Shown: in pieces, positions 1 through 6,691 of the stretch
Position numbering within the stretch: position 1 is the stretch's first letter
Layout: each line of letters starts with the position of its first letter
Assembly (NCBI GenBank): GCA_027031685.1
Contig: JALVPS010000453.1
Location: 1 to 9,076 of the forward strand
From: Gammaproteobacteria bacterium
GTDB lineage: Bacteria > Pseudomonadota > Gammaproteobacteria > UWMA-0217
Direction of reading: 5' to 3'
DNA length: 9,076 bases
Made by a program: the position numbers and the translations under genes
Notes under the pieces: model-generated
Databases searched by the model: none
What the model was told of the DNA's origin: nothing
What the model saw: only the letters and a program-made list of their open reading frames with translations

Positions 1-2235
1 CAGAAATTCGCCGGCATCGAGTGCGAGTGGCCGCTGTTCTTCGCCTACATCGCCCTGGACGCCGAGCTGCGCGGCGCGCGCGACGTGGCGGACGACTACC
101 GCCGCCGGCTGGAGGGGCTGCTGGTGGAGCGCGAGGGGCAGCGCCTGGTGCCGGAGTTGTACTACGTGCCCGCCGAGCGGGTGGCGGCGGAGAAGGCCGC
201 CCCCGGCAGCCAGCCGCGCGAGCCCAATGAGAACGTGCCGCTGGTGTGGGCCCAGTCCCTGTACCTCCTGGCCCAGCTGCTCGGCGAGGGCCTGCTCGCC
301 CCGGCCGACATCGACCCCCTGGGCCGCCGCCGGCGCCTGGGCCACCGCCGCACCACGCGCGTGCTGACGCCGGTGCTGGCGGCCGACGAGCGGGTGCGCG
401 AGCGCCTGCTGGGCCTGGGCTTCGAGTCGGAGACGGTGGCCGAGGTGGCGCCGGTGGCGGTGCGGCCGGCGGCCGACCTGGCCTACGCCTACACCTGGCT
501 GGGGCGCAACGACAAGCTGCAGCTCTCCGGCCGGCCGCTGCAGCCGCCGCGGGTCATGGCCAGCGCCCGCCTGCACCATTTCGGCGAGCGGCAGGTGCTG
601 TTCCTGCCCTACTTCTTCGACGTGGACGAGTTCTACCTGGGGCTGGACAACCGCCTGCTGGTGGAACGCTACCGCGCCTCCCTGGACTACATCGCCAGCC
701 ACTGGGACTACCCCGGCCAGCCCATCGTGCCCTTCCACGTCACCGCCGACATGCTGGACGAGGCCGAACAGGCGCCCCTGCTGGCCCTGCTGGACGAGCT
801 GCGCCGCGGCCGCTGCGGTTCGGTGCACGTGCGCCAGGGACCGCTGGCGCAACTGCTCACCACCGCCTCCCAGGAGCGCATCGCCCGCCTGCGCGACTTC
901 CACTGGCCGCCGCTGCGGCCCCGGCCCGTGGCCGCCGGCTTCCTGGCCGAGCCAGCGCGGGAGACCTCCCGCCTGCCCGATGCGGCCGCCTTGCAGGCCT
1001 TCGAGGCCAGTGACGACGACGCCCTGGCGGCGCGCCTGCAGGCCAGCGACAACCGCCTGGAGCAGGCCGAGCTGCTGCGCATCCTGGTGGCCCGCCACGG
1101 CCTGGCCGCGCCGCTGCCGGGCAGGGACGGCGGGCCGGCCCTGCGCGAACTGGCCGAGGCCCTGTACGCGCGCGGCCGCGCGGTGCGCGACTGGGCGCTG
1201 GTGCGGCGCATGGCCGACCTGCTGGGCAAGTGGGACTCGCGCCTGGAGGACGCCCTCACCGACGTGGTCATCCGCCAGAAGCGCCTGGCCCTGGGACGCG
1301 CCTACGACGACGCGGCCACCCTGTCCCAGCCCCTGGACAGCCCCGGCATCGTGCGTCTCATCGAGCGCTATGCCGGCGGCAACCCGGCCGAGCATGTGCT
1401 CAGCCAGGAGCTGCTGCTGTGCGTGGGCCAGCTCATGCGCAGCGAGCCGGCCCTGTTCGACGGGCTGCTCACCATCCGCCTGTGGTACCTGGTGCAGCTC
1501 CTGGTGGGCCAGCTGGCGCGGGAGCACGGCGAGGGGCTGGGCGACGCCTACGAGCGCCTCATCGGCCTGCCACCGCACGCCGTGTACGACCGCCTGCGGG
1601 CCACCCTGCAGTCGCTGCAGCAGGAGGTGCGCGAGCTGGCCCAGGTGGAGACCATTCGCGTGGGCGGCGAGCTGGCGCGCCCCGAGGCGGTCCTGTCCGG
1701 TGCGGCAGGGGACACGGCGCGCGACTGGCTGGCCTACCGTCGCGAGCACGGCATGCTCATGCGTCATGCGCCGGACTTCTATCAGGGCATCTGGCACGTG
1801 CTGCGGCGCGTGCCGGGGCTGGTCATCGGCGACAAGTACGACCGCCGCAGCCGGCTCGGCACCGAGCTGACCCACGATTCCACCAGCGGCGAGCAGGGCT
1901 TTGCGCTGCGCGTGGACGCCCTGCTGCAGGGCATCGCCGCGCCCGAATACCGCCAGCTCACAGTGGAGGCGCTGCACATCCTGGCGCGCCTGTTCGACGC
2001 CAACCGCAGCCTCACCGCCGCCGACGATCTGGTGCTGGACGTGCTCATCGGCCACGCCGTGCGCATCGCCTGGCAGGAGCGCCACCCCGAGGCCGGCCTG
2101 CCCTATGACGAGGTGCGTGGTCAGGCATGGCGCGAGTTCTACCGCCTGCCGCCGGCCGTCACCGACCGCGCCCTGGTGCGCGCCCTGCAGCACCTGTTCG
2201 CCCGGGTCGCCCCGGCGTGCGAGGACGTGGCGTGA
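1..2235 (+). CDS. Phosphorylase kinase alpha/beta-like, glycoside hydrolase family 15-related protein (5' end outside window)
   Basis: The frame is open from the first base, so the N-terminus lies upstream; 744 residues are visible. Fragment residues 7-20 (ECEWPLFFAYIALD, starting at residue 7) and 55-110 (YYVPAERV, then VPLVWAQSLYLLAQLL, then APADIDPLGRR) match the conserved core of the eukaryotic phosphorylase kinase regulatory subunits. The C-terminal half has the matching family blocks DWALVRRMADLLGK (from about 397), HAPDFYQGIWHVL (from about 589) and PEYRQLTVEALHILARLF (from about 648). In this family an N-terminal (alpha/alpha)6 glucoamylase-like domain precedes a long helical region. 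Family members usually exceed 1,000 residues, so roughly 300 residues, including the putative sugar-binding face, should be missing here. Bacteria lack the classical PhK holoenzyme, so the role is inferred: either an intracellular alpha-glucan hydrolase or a glucan-sensing regulator. The 4-base overlap with glk supports glucan use. Family assignment is confident; activity is not. Confidence 0.85.
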   Translation, partial: QKFAGIECEWPLFFAYIALDAELRGARDVADDYRRRLEGLLVEREGQRLVPELYYVPAERVAAEKAAPGSQPREPNENVPLVWAQSLYLLAQLLGEGLLAPADIDPLGRRRRLGHRRTTRVLTPVLAADERVRERLLGLGFESETVAEVAPVAVRPAADLAYAYTWLGRNDKLQLSGRPLQPPRVMASARLHHFGERQVLFLPYFFDVDEFYLGLDNRLLVERYRASLDYIASHWDYPGQPIVPFHVTADMLDEAEQAPLLALLDELRRGRCGSVHVRQGPLAQLLTTASQERIARLRDFHWPPLRPRPVAAGFLAEPARETSRLPDAAALQAFEASDDDALAARLQASDNRLEQAELLRILVARHGLAAPLPGRDGGPALRELAEALYARGRAVRDWALVRRMADLLGKWDSRLEDALTDVVIRQKRLALGRAYDDAATLSQPLDSPGIVRLIERYAGGNPAEHVLSQELLLCVGQLMRSEPALFDGLLTIRLWYLVQLLVGQLAREHGEGLGDAYERLIGLPPHAVYDRLRATLQSLQQEVRELAQVETIRVGGELARPEAVLSGAAGDTARDWLAYRREHGMLMRHAPDFYQGIWHVLRRVPGLVIGDKYDRRSRLGTELTHDSTSGEQGFALRVDALLQGIAAPEYRQLTVEALHILARLFDANRSLTAADDLVLDVLIGHAVRIAWQERHPEAGLPYDEVRGQAWREFYRLPPAVTDRALVRALQHLFARVAPACEDVA

Positions 2236-3245
2236 TCCTGGCCGGCGACATCGGCGGCACCAAGACCGTGCTGGGCCTGTTCCGGCCCACCCCCGACGGG
2301 CTGGTGCTGGAAAAGGAGGCCAGCTTCGCCAGCCGCCGCTACGGCGCCCTGGAGGCGGTGATCGACGAGTTCCGCCAGCGCCTGTCCCTGCCGCCGCTCA
2401 CGGCGGCCGGCTTCGGCGTGGCCGGCCCGGTGGTGGATGGGGTGTGTCGCACCACCAACCTGCCTTGGGCGGTGTCTGCGGCGCGTCTGGCCGACCACCT
2501 GGGCGGCGTGCCCGTGTACCTGCTCAACGACCTGGAGGCGGCCGCGGTGGGCATGCTGCATCTGCCCGACGGCCAGTTCGCGGACCTCAACCCGGAGGGT
2601 CGCGCCCAGCCCGGCAATCGGGCCGTGATCGCCGCCGGCACCGGGCTGGGCGAGGCCCTGCTGTACTGGGACGGGCGGCGATTCCACCCCATGGCCACCG
2701 AGGGCGGCCACTGCGACTTCGCCCCCACCACGCCGCGCCAGGATCGCCTGCTCCGCTGGCTGCGCGAGCGTCACCCGGCCCACGTCTCGGTGGAGCGCGT
2801 GCTGTCCGGCGACGGCATTGGCACCCTGTACGACTTCCTGCGCGAGGTGGAGGGCATGGCCCCCGCGTCTGCCGTGACGGCCGCCTCGGGCGATCGCAAC
2901 GCCGCCATCAGCGGCTGCGCCCTGCGCGGCGAGGCCCCCATCTGCCGCGAGGCGCTGGCCCTGTTCGTGGCCATCTACGGCGCCGAGGCCGGCAACCTGG
3001 CCCTCAAGGGGCTGGCCACCGGCGGCGTGTACGTGGGCGGTGGCATCGCGCCCCGCATCCTGCCACTGCTGCGGGATGGCCGTTTCCTGGGCCACTTCGT
3101 GGCCAAGGGACGCTTCGAGCCGCTGCTGCGCGGCATGCCCCTGCGGGTGGCCCTGGAGCCGCGAGCCCCCCTGTGGGGGGCCGCCCACTACGCTGCCGAT
3201 CTGCCCCTTTCGTTACGCTCGTCGGACAATCGTGACCAATTGTGA
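2232..3245 (+). CDS. glk: Glucokinase
   Basis: Phosphorylates glucose at C6 with ATP in the cytoplasm, feeding glycolysis. The 337-residue product has the proteobacterial glucokinase layout: phosphate-1 loop LAGDIGGTKT (3-12), VAGPV (63-67), TTNLPW (74-79), sugar-binding LLNDLEA (97-103, with N99 and D100), phosphate-2 AAGTGLGEA (134-142), EGGHCDFAP (157-165, with E157 and H160), ERVLSGDGIGTLY (188-200, with E188) and C-terminal GGVYVGGGIAPRIL (264-277). All glucose ligands expected from the E. coli enzyme are present. The GTG start is chosen because it places the DIGGTK loop at the usual distance from the N-terminus; an upstream in-frame ATG would add 35 residues foreign to the family. GAGGA at 2221-2225 serves as ribosome-binding site inside the previous gene, and GTGA overlaps its stop, so translation is probably coupled. 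The last ~15 residues (after GAAHY) are a short tail ending within an inverted-repeat arm. Confidence 0.95.
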   Translation: MILAGDIGGTKTVLGLFRPTPDGLVLEKEASFASRRYGALEAVIDEFRQRLSLPPLTAAGFGVAGPVVDGVCRTTNLPWAVSAARLADHLGGVPVYLLNDLEAAAVGMLHLPDGQFADLNPEGRAQPGNRAVIAAGTGLGEALLYWDGRRFHPMATEGGHCDFAPTTPRQDRLLRWLRERHPAHVSVERVLSGDGIGTLYDFLREVEGMAPASAVTAASGDRNAAISGCALRGEAPICREALALFVAIYGAEAGNLALKGLATGGVYVGGGIAPRILPLLRDGRFLGHFVAKGRFEPLLRGMPLRVALEPRAPLWGAAHYAADLPLSLRSSDNRDQL

Positions 3246-3269
3246 CAGGGTGGTTGTGAACTGGTTCAC
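3245..3269 (+). repeat. Imperfect direct repeat, copy 1 (before dsrE-like gene)
   Basis: ACAGGGTGGTTGTGA at 3245-3259 matches ACAGGGAGGTTGTGA at 3861-3875 in 14 of 15 positions. Both are followed, after 3 and 2 bases respectively, by GGTT. The two copies sit just before and just after the dsrE-like gene. This copy includes the left half of the CRP-type palindrome. The similarity may reflect a duplicated regulatory segment or chance. Confidence 0.4.
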
Positions 3270-3271
3270 AA
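3254..3271. promoter_or_regulatory. CRP-family-type palindrome, candidate operator for the dsrE-like gene
   Basis: The sequence TTGTGAACTGGTTCACAA is an 8+8 inverted repeat around TG and contains TGTGA-N6-TCACA, the canonical CRP/Vfr half-site arrangement. It lies 9 bases after the glk stop and 69 bases before the DsrE-like start. A second arm, AATTGTGA (3238-3245), also pairs with TCACAATT (3266-3273), giving nested repeats; its left arm overlaps the glk stop. There is no T-tract behind it, so a terminator is unlikely. Binding by a CRP-family regulator is inferred from the match alone. Confidence 0.6.
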
Positions 3272-3300
3272 TTCGTCGCAGACAGCCGCCTCCGCTCTGC

Positions 3301-3306
3301 TACACT
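3301..3306 (+). promoter_or_regulatory. Candidate -10 element for the dsrE-like gene
   Basis: TACACT resembles the sigma-70 -10 hexamer (4 of 6) and sits about 34 bases before the DsrE-like ATG. The expected -35 position (about 3278-3283) reads GCAGAC and is poor, which would suit an activator-dependent promoter. The palindrome centre would then lie near -50, which is not a standard CRP class I or II spacing, so either the start site or the mode of control could differ. Confidence 0.35.
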
Positions 3307-3339
3307 CACAACCAGACAGCCCACACGAGTTACGGTTCG

Positions 3340-3855
3340 ATGAAGCGCCTGCCGCTGCTGATCGTGCTGTGCATGGCCGCACTGACCGCGTGGGCGGAGG
3401 AGCCTGCTGGCGCCAGGGTGGTCGAGACGCCCTACACCGAACAGAAGGTGGTCTTCGACTTCTACCTGGACGACCCTGCCAAGATGGGCGCGGCCCTGTA
3501 CTGGGTGCGTGCGCTCGTCAACCCCCTCATGGACGACCCGTACGGCATCGCGCCCGAGTTCCTGGACATCAAGGTGGTCGTGCACGGCATGGAGATCGTT
3601 ACCCTGGCGCGCAAGAATTATGCGCGATACCGGGACGTGGTGGAGCGCATGCGCTATTACCACTCGCTGGGTATCGAATTCAAGGTGTGTGGCCTGGCGG
3701 CGCAGGACTACGGTTATCTGCCGCGCGATTTCTACGACTTCGTGGATATCGTGCCGTCCGCCATTACCGAGCTGGCGCATTGGCAATTGCAGGGATATGC
3801 GCTGATCGTGCCACACGTCCTTGACAAACGGTACGCCATTGAGGAGATTCGGTAG
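3340..3855 (+). CDS. Exported DsrE-like family protein
   Basis: The 171-residue product begins with a Sec-type signal peptide: MKR, a hydrophobic stretch at 4-17, and a probable cleavage after AWA at residue 19. The mature part looks like the DsrE/DsrF-like fold (PF02635 type): KVVFDFYLDD (36-45), LDIKVVVHGMEIVTLARKN (75-93), and FKVCGLAAQDYGY (114-126) with a single mature cysteine, C117, at the position where many DsrE relatives carry a reactive cysteine. The end has IVPSAITELAHWQLQGYALI (137-156), the helix-strand that usually closes this domain. No DsrF or DsrH partner is visible. DsrE proteins carry sulfur as a persulfide in sulfur oxidation or tRNA thiolation, but exported single-domain members are mostly uncharacterised, so function is open. 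The ATG is chosen because it yields the complete signal peptide and no start lies in frame upstream; its ribosome-binding site is weak. Confidence 0.8.
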   Translation: MKRLPLLIVLCMAALTAWAEEPAGARVVETPYTEQKVVFDFYLDDPAKMGAALYWVRALVNPLMDDPYGIAPEFLDIKVVVHGMEIVTLARKNYARYRDVVERMRYYHSLGIEFKVCGLAAQDYGYLPRDFYDFVDIVPSAITELAHWQLQGYALIVPHVLDKRYAIEEIR

Positions 3856-3860
3856 TCGTT

Positions 3861-3884
3861 ACAGGGAGGTTGTGACAGGTTACT
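3861..3884 (+). repeat. Imperfect direct repeat, copy 2 (after dsrE-like gene)
   Basis: ACAGGGAGGTTGTGA followed by CAGGTT pairs with the copy before the dsrE-like gene. Here the right palindrome arm is lost (TTACTGA in place of TTCACAA), so it is not a CRP-type site as it stands. It begins 6 bases after the dsrE-like stop. Confidence 0.4.
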
Positions 3885-3999
3885 GATCGAACGTGTGTTT
3901 TTATCGTTCCGGCGCGGTGTCCGCGGTCATGGTACCAGGGCATTGGCGCGTGTTGCGATTCACCAGGGAGCAAAGGGAGTCAAGAAAAACAATAAGGGA

Positions 4000-4017
4000 A
4001 TGACAGGGAGGCGTCAT
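4000..4017 (+). promoter_or_regulatory. Strong ribosome-binding site in the loop of a small hairpin
   Basis: ATGAC (4000-4004) and GTCAT (4013-4017) can pair as a 5-base stem. The 8-base loop holds AGGGAGG (4005-4011), a near-perfect Shine-Dalgarno sequence 6 bases before the ATG at 4018. It serves the short ORF 4018-4095, not an ATG in the frame of the PpsA-like gene. A 5-base stem with no G+C clamp is only marginally stable. Confidence 0.45.
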
Positions 4018-4095
4018 ATGCCATTTCCAGCGTGGCGAATTGGTGACGAACATAATGAGATTCCTGAAAAGAAAGCCCTCTGGGCACAGCAATGA
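4018..4095 (+). CDS. Possible 25-residue leader peptide overlapping the PpsA-like gene
   Basis: An ATG with an excellent Shine-Dalgarno sequence (AGGGAGG, 6-base spacing) opens a 25-residue ORF beginning MPFPAWRIGDEH and ending KKALWAQQ. It has no recognisable domain. It overlaps the start of the PpsA-like gene by 41 bases in another frame, an arrangement that allows translational coupling or attenuation. It has two tryptophans, but no run of a single amino acid that would point to classical attenuation. Alternatives: a remnant N-terminus separated from the main frame by a frameshift, or a chance ORF. The strong ribosome-binding site is the main reason to list it. Confidence 0.4.
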   Translation: MPFPAWRIGDEHNEIPEKKALWAQQ

Positions 4096-6592
4096 TCACG
4101 ACGGGGATATTCGGGGCGGTAGCAATGAACTTGCCCCCGGGGCGCATCTCCCGAACAACGCCGTTCTGACCTACGGCCAGGCCGTGGGCCACCGAAGTGG
4201 CGATCCGTGTGCGTTCTGGTCCTTTGCCGTGGCCCGGGTGGGTGCGGCGCTCTCCAGTCACGGTGTGCGCGTGCCGGTGGGTTTCTACCTGGATGCCCCC
4301 GTCCTGCAGCACTTCCTGCACCACAACGGGCTCCACGCCCGCCTCATGGCCCTCGTCGAGGGTGACGAGCTGGCCTTGGTGCGCGCCGCCGAAACCCTGC
4401 CGCAGCAGGTGGCGCGGCTCATCGGCCAGGCCCGCTTCCCGCAGGATCTGGCGATGGCCGTGCAGCGCCGGTACCGTAATCTCCTCTCCGGCGATGGCGA
4501 GGGGCTGAGTGTGACCGTCAGCGCCAGCATCGCGCCGCTGGCGGGCGACCGGGCCGGCCCCGCCTACGGCGACGCTATCCGCCTGCACATCGGCTCCTGG
4601 CCAGAGGTGTTGCCGGCCTGCCGGGACCTGTACGCCCAGCTCATCGCCGAGGCCATCGTCACGCGCCGCCTGCGCACCGCCGACGACCTGCGCCGGCTGC
4701 CGCTGGTGGTGCAGGTGCAACGCACCGTGCCGGCCAGCCACTCCGTGTCCGGCACCCTGCAGACCTGCGACCCCGAGACCGGCTTCGACGGGGTGATCAC
4801 CATCGCCGCCACCCGTGGCCTGGTCGAGGCCCTGCATCGCGGTGACGTGACGCCGGACGAATACGCCGTCTTCAAGAAGAACCTGCATGGCGGCAATGCC
4901 CCCATCCTGCGTCGCCGCCTGGGACGCAAGGGCGTGGCGCGCGTGGCCAGCGGACGTCCCTATCCCGACACCACGCGGGCCGAGCCGGTGGCCCTGGAAG
5001 AACGCCAGCGCTTCACTCTGTGCGACGATGAAATCCTGCTGCTGGCCCATCAGGCGTGTCTGGTGGAGATGTTCTGTGCCGAGAGGACCGGGCGGGCCTT
5101 GCCGCTGCGCATCGACTGGGCACGCGACGAGGCCAGCGGCGAGATCTACCTGCTGCAGGTGCGGCCGGAGATACTGGGGCCGGTGCCGCAGCGTGGCAGC
5201 TACCGAGAGTTCCGGTTGCTGGAGCAAGCCTGGACACGGGTGGAGGGCACCTGCGCCGGGGGTGGGGTGGCCACCGGCAAGGCGCGCGTGCTCACCAGCC
5301 CCGAGCAGGTCGCCGCCGTGGAGCCGGGCGAGATCCTGGTAGTGCCCCAGGCGGGGCCGGAGTGGCTGCCGCTGCTGTCACGCGTGGCCGGGCTGGTCAC
5401 CGACGAGGGCTCCTGCTGCAGTCCGGCCACGGTCCAGGCGCGTGCCCTGCGCCTGCCGGCGGTGGTGGGCTGTGGCGATGCCACCCGCCGGCTGCGCAAT
5501 GGCGAGCAGGTGACCCTGGCCTGCATCGACGCCGAGCGTGGTCGCGTGCTGGCCGGCGAGGTGCCCCATTCCTGCGTGGAATGGGACCTGCACAACCTGC
5601 GCAAGACCTGCACGCGGCTGGTGCTGGACCTGTCCGAGCCGGAGCGGGCCTTTGAATACGCCACCCTGCCGGTGGGCGGGGTGGGCTTGGTGCGCATGGA
5701 GTACCTGATCCTGAAACACATCGGCGTCCATCCGCGCGCACTGCTGGAACACGCCAGCCAGACGGCCGATGTGCAGGCCTACATCGAGGAGCTGACGCGC
5801 GGTTACGACGACCCCGCCGAGTTCTACACGCAGCGCCTGGCCGAGGGCATCGGCACCATCGCCGCCGCCTTCTTCCCGCGCGAGGTGGTGGTGCGCCTGT
5901 CGGACTTCCAGTCCAACGAATACGCCGCCCTCTACGGTGGGGACCAGTACGAGGCGCACGAGGAGAACCCGCTGCTGGGCGTGCGTGGCGCCATGCGCTA
6001 CTACGACAAGAAATTCGCCAAGGGCTTCGAGATGGAGTGCGAGGCCATCCGCCGCGTGCGCGAGCGCATGGGACTGACCAACCTGCACGTGGTGGTGCCC
6101 TTCGTGCGTTCCGTGGAAGAGGGGGCCAAGGTGTTGGCGCGCATGGCCAAACTGGGCCTGCACCGCGGCCGGGGCGGGCTCAAGATCCAGCTCATGTGCG
6201 AAACGCCGGCCAACGTGTTGCTGGCGGAGCAGTTCCTGGAGCTGTTCGACGGCTTCGCCATTGGCCTCAACGATCTGGTGCAGCTCACCCTGGGCATGGA
6301 CCGCCACCTGCGCTCCTTCGACCTGCTCGATCCGCGCAATCACGCTGTGCAGAAACTGGTGGAGCGGGCCATCGAGGCCTGCCGCGAGGCCGGCAAGCCG
6401 GTAGGCATCTGCGGCGCGGTGCCCTCCAACCGCACCGAGATGACGCGCTGGCTGGTGCAGCAGGGCGTGGACAGCATCACCCTGGAGCCCAGCAGCTACT
6501 TCGACCTGTACCGCGTGGTGGCGCAGGCCGAGTCGGAGCTGTTCGAGAGCAACACCCAGGAGATTGCCGCGCGGGTCAAGATCCCTGCCTGA
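4055..6592 (+). CDS. Phosphoenolpyruvate synthase-like protein lacking the catalytic histidine (probable pseudoenzyme)
   Basis: The 845-residue product spans the whole PpsA architecture (E. coli PpsA is about 790). PpsA makes PEP from pyruvate and ATP through a phosphohistidine. Here the N-terminal ATP-grasp half is recognisable but eroded: the VRSSATAED signature reads VTVSASIAP (153-161), whereas DPETGF (239-244), TPDEY (266-270) and LLQVRPE (366-372) remain. In the swivelling domain (~395-480) the motif TNKGGRTCHAAIIAR is replaced by TDEGSCCSPATVQAR (449-463), putting Pro457 at the histidine position, yet LPAVVGCGDAT (467-477) directly after it is unchanged. The PEP/pyruvate barrel is well conserved: RLSDFQSNEY with R614, EENPLLGVRGA, MCE with E716, GLNDLVQ with N739 and D740, and ICGAVPS with C786. 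PEP synthesis by the normal route should be impossible; PEP or pyruvate binding is plausible. Start: ATG preceded by GGTGA (4042-4046, 8-base gap); TTG at 4040 and GTG at 4043 are alternatives. Confidence 0.88.
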   Translation: MRFLKRKPSGHSNDHDGDIRGGSNELAPGAHLPNNAVLTYGQAVGHRSGDPCAFWSFAVARVGAALSSHGVRVPVGFYLDAPVLQHFLHHNGLHARLMALVEGDELALVRAAETLPQQVARLIGQARFPQDLAMAVQRRYRNLLSGDGEGLSVTVSASIAPLAGDRAGPAYGDAIRLHIGSWPEVLPACRDLYAQLIAEAIVTRRLRTADDLRRLPLVVQVQRTVPASHSVSGTLQTCDPETGFDGVITIAATRGLVEALHRGDVTPDEYAVFKKNLHGGNAPILRRRLGRKGVARVASGRPYPDTTRAEPVALEERQRFTLCDDEILLLAHQACLVEMFCAERTGRALPLRIDWARDEASGEIYLLQVRPEILGPVPQRGSYREFRLLEQAWTRVEGTCAGGGVATGKARVLTSPEQVAAVEPGEILVVPQAGPEWLPLLSRVAGLVTDEGSCCSPATVQARALRLPAVVGCGDATRRLRNGEQVTLACIDAERGRVLAGEVPHSCVEWDLHNLRKTCTRLVLDLSEPERAFEYATLPVGGVGLVRMEYLILKHIGVHPRALLEHASQTADVQAYIEELTRGYDDPAEFYTQRLAEGIGTIAAAFFPREVVVRLSDFQSNEYAALYGGDQYEAHEENPLLGVRGAMRYYDKKFAKGFEMECEAIRRVRERMGLTNLHVVVPFVRSVEEGAKVLARMAKLGLHRGRGGLKIQLMCETPANVLLAEQFLELFDGFAIGLNDLVQLTLGMDRHLRSFDLLDPRNHAVQKLVERAIEACREAGKPVGICGAVPSNRTEMTRWLVQQGVDSITLEPSSYFDLYRVVAQAESELFESNTQEIAARVKIPA

Positions 6593-6691
6593 ACAGCCTG
6601 CCGGCGGCGGGCCGTCCCGGTCCACTCCGATGGGCGCAAGGCCCGACCCGGGGCGACGTGGGCGGCCATCGCCGTGCCCCCGCGGGCGGTC
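6593..6691. other. Convergent intergenic gap
   Basis: Ninety-nine bases separate the stops of the PpsA-like gene and trhP. GCCTGCC (6596-6602) can pair with GGCGGGC (6606-6612), including one G-T pair and a 3-base loop. It is followed by CGTCCCGG, not a T-run, so it does not meet the usual intrinsic terminator pattern. Rho-dependent termination or read-through is possible. No gene or other signal was seen. Confidence 0.5.

Noticed and set aside
2139..3188. Long minus-strand open frame opposite glk
   Set aside because: It mirrors glk, which has complete family motifs; long antisense frames are expected in GC-rich DNA, and this translation shows no domain.
3254..3271. Palindrome as an intrinsic terminator of glk
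   Set aside because: No T-tract follows the stem, and the match to the CRP-type half-sites explains it better.
3889..3909. GAACG ... CGTTC hairpin with a T-run
   Set aside because: The T-run is in the 11-base loop, not after the stem, and the stem is only 5 bases, so it is not a credible terminator for the dsrE-like gene.
3895..4017. Extending the short ORF upstream to an earlier alternative start
   Set aside because: No ribosome-binding site supports the earlier start, whereas AGGGAGG sits exactly before the ATG at 4018.
5378..6625. Long minus-strand open frame opposite the PpsA-like gene (likewise 3980-5227)
   Set aside because: Low-complexity, His/Gln/Ala-rich translations without family motifs, opposite a clearly conserved coding sequence.
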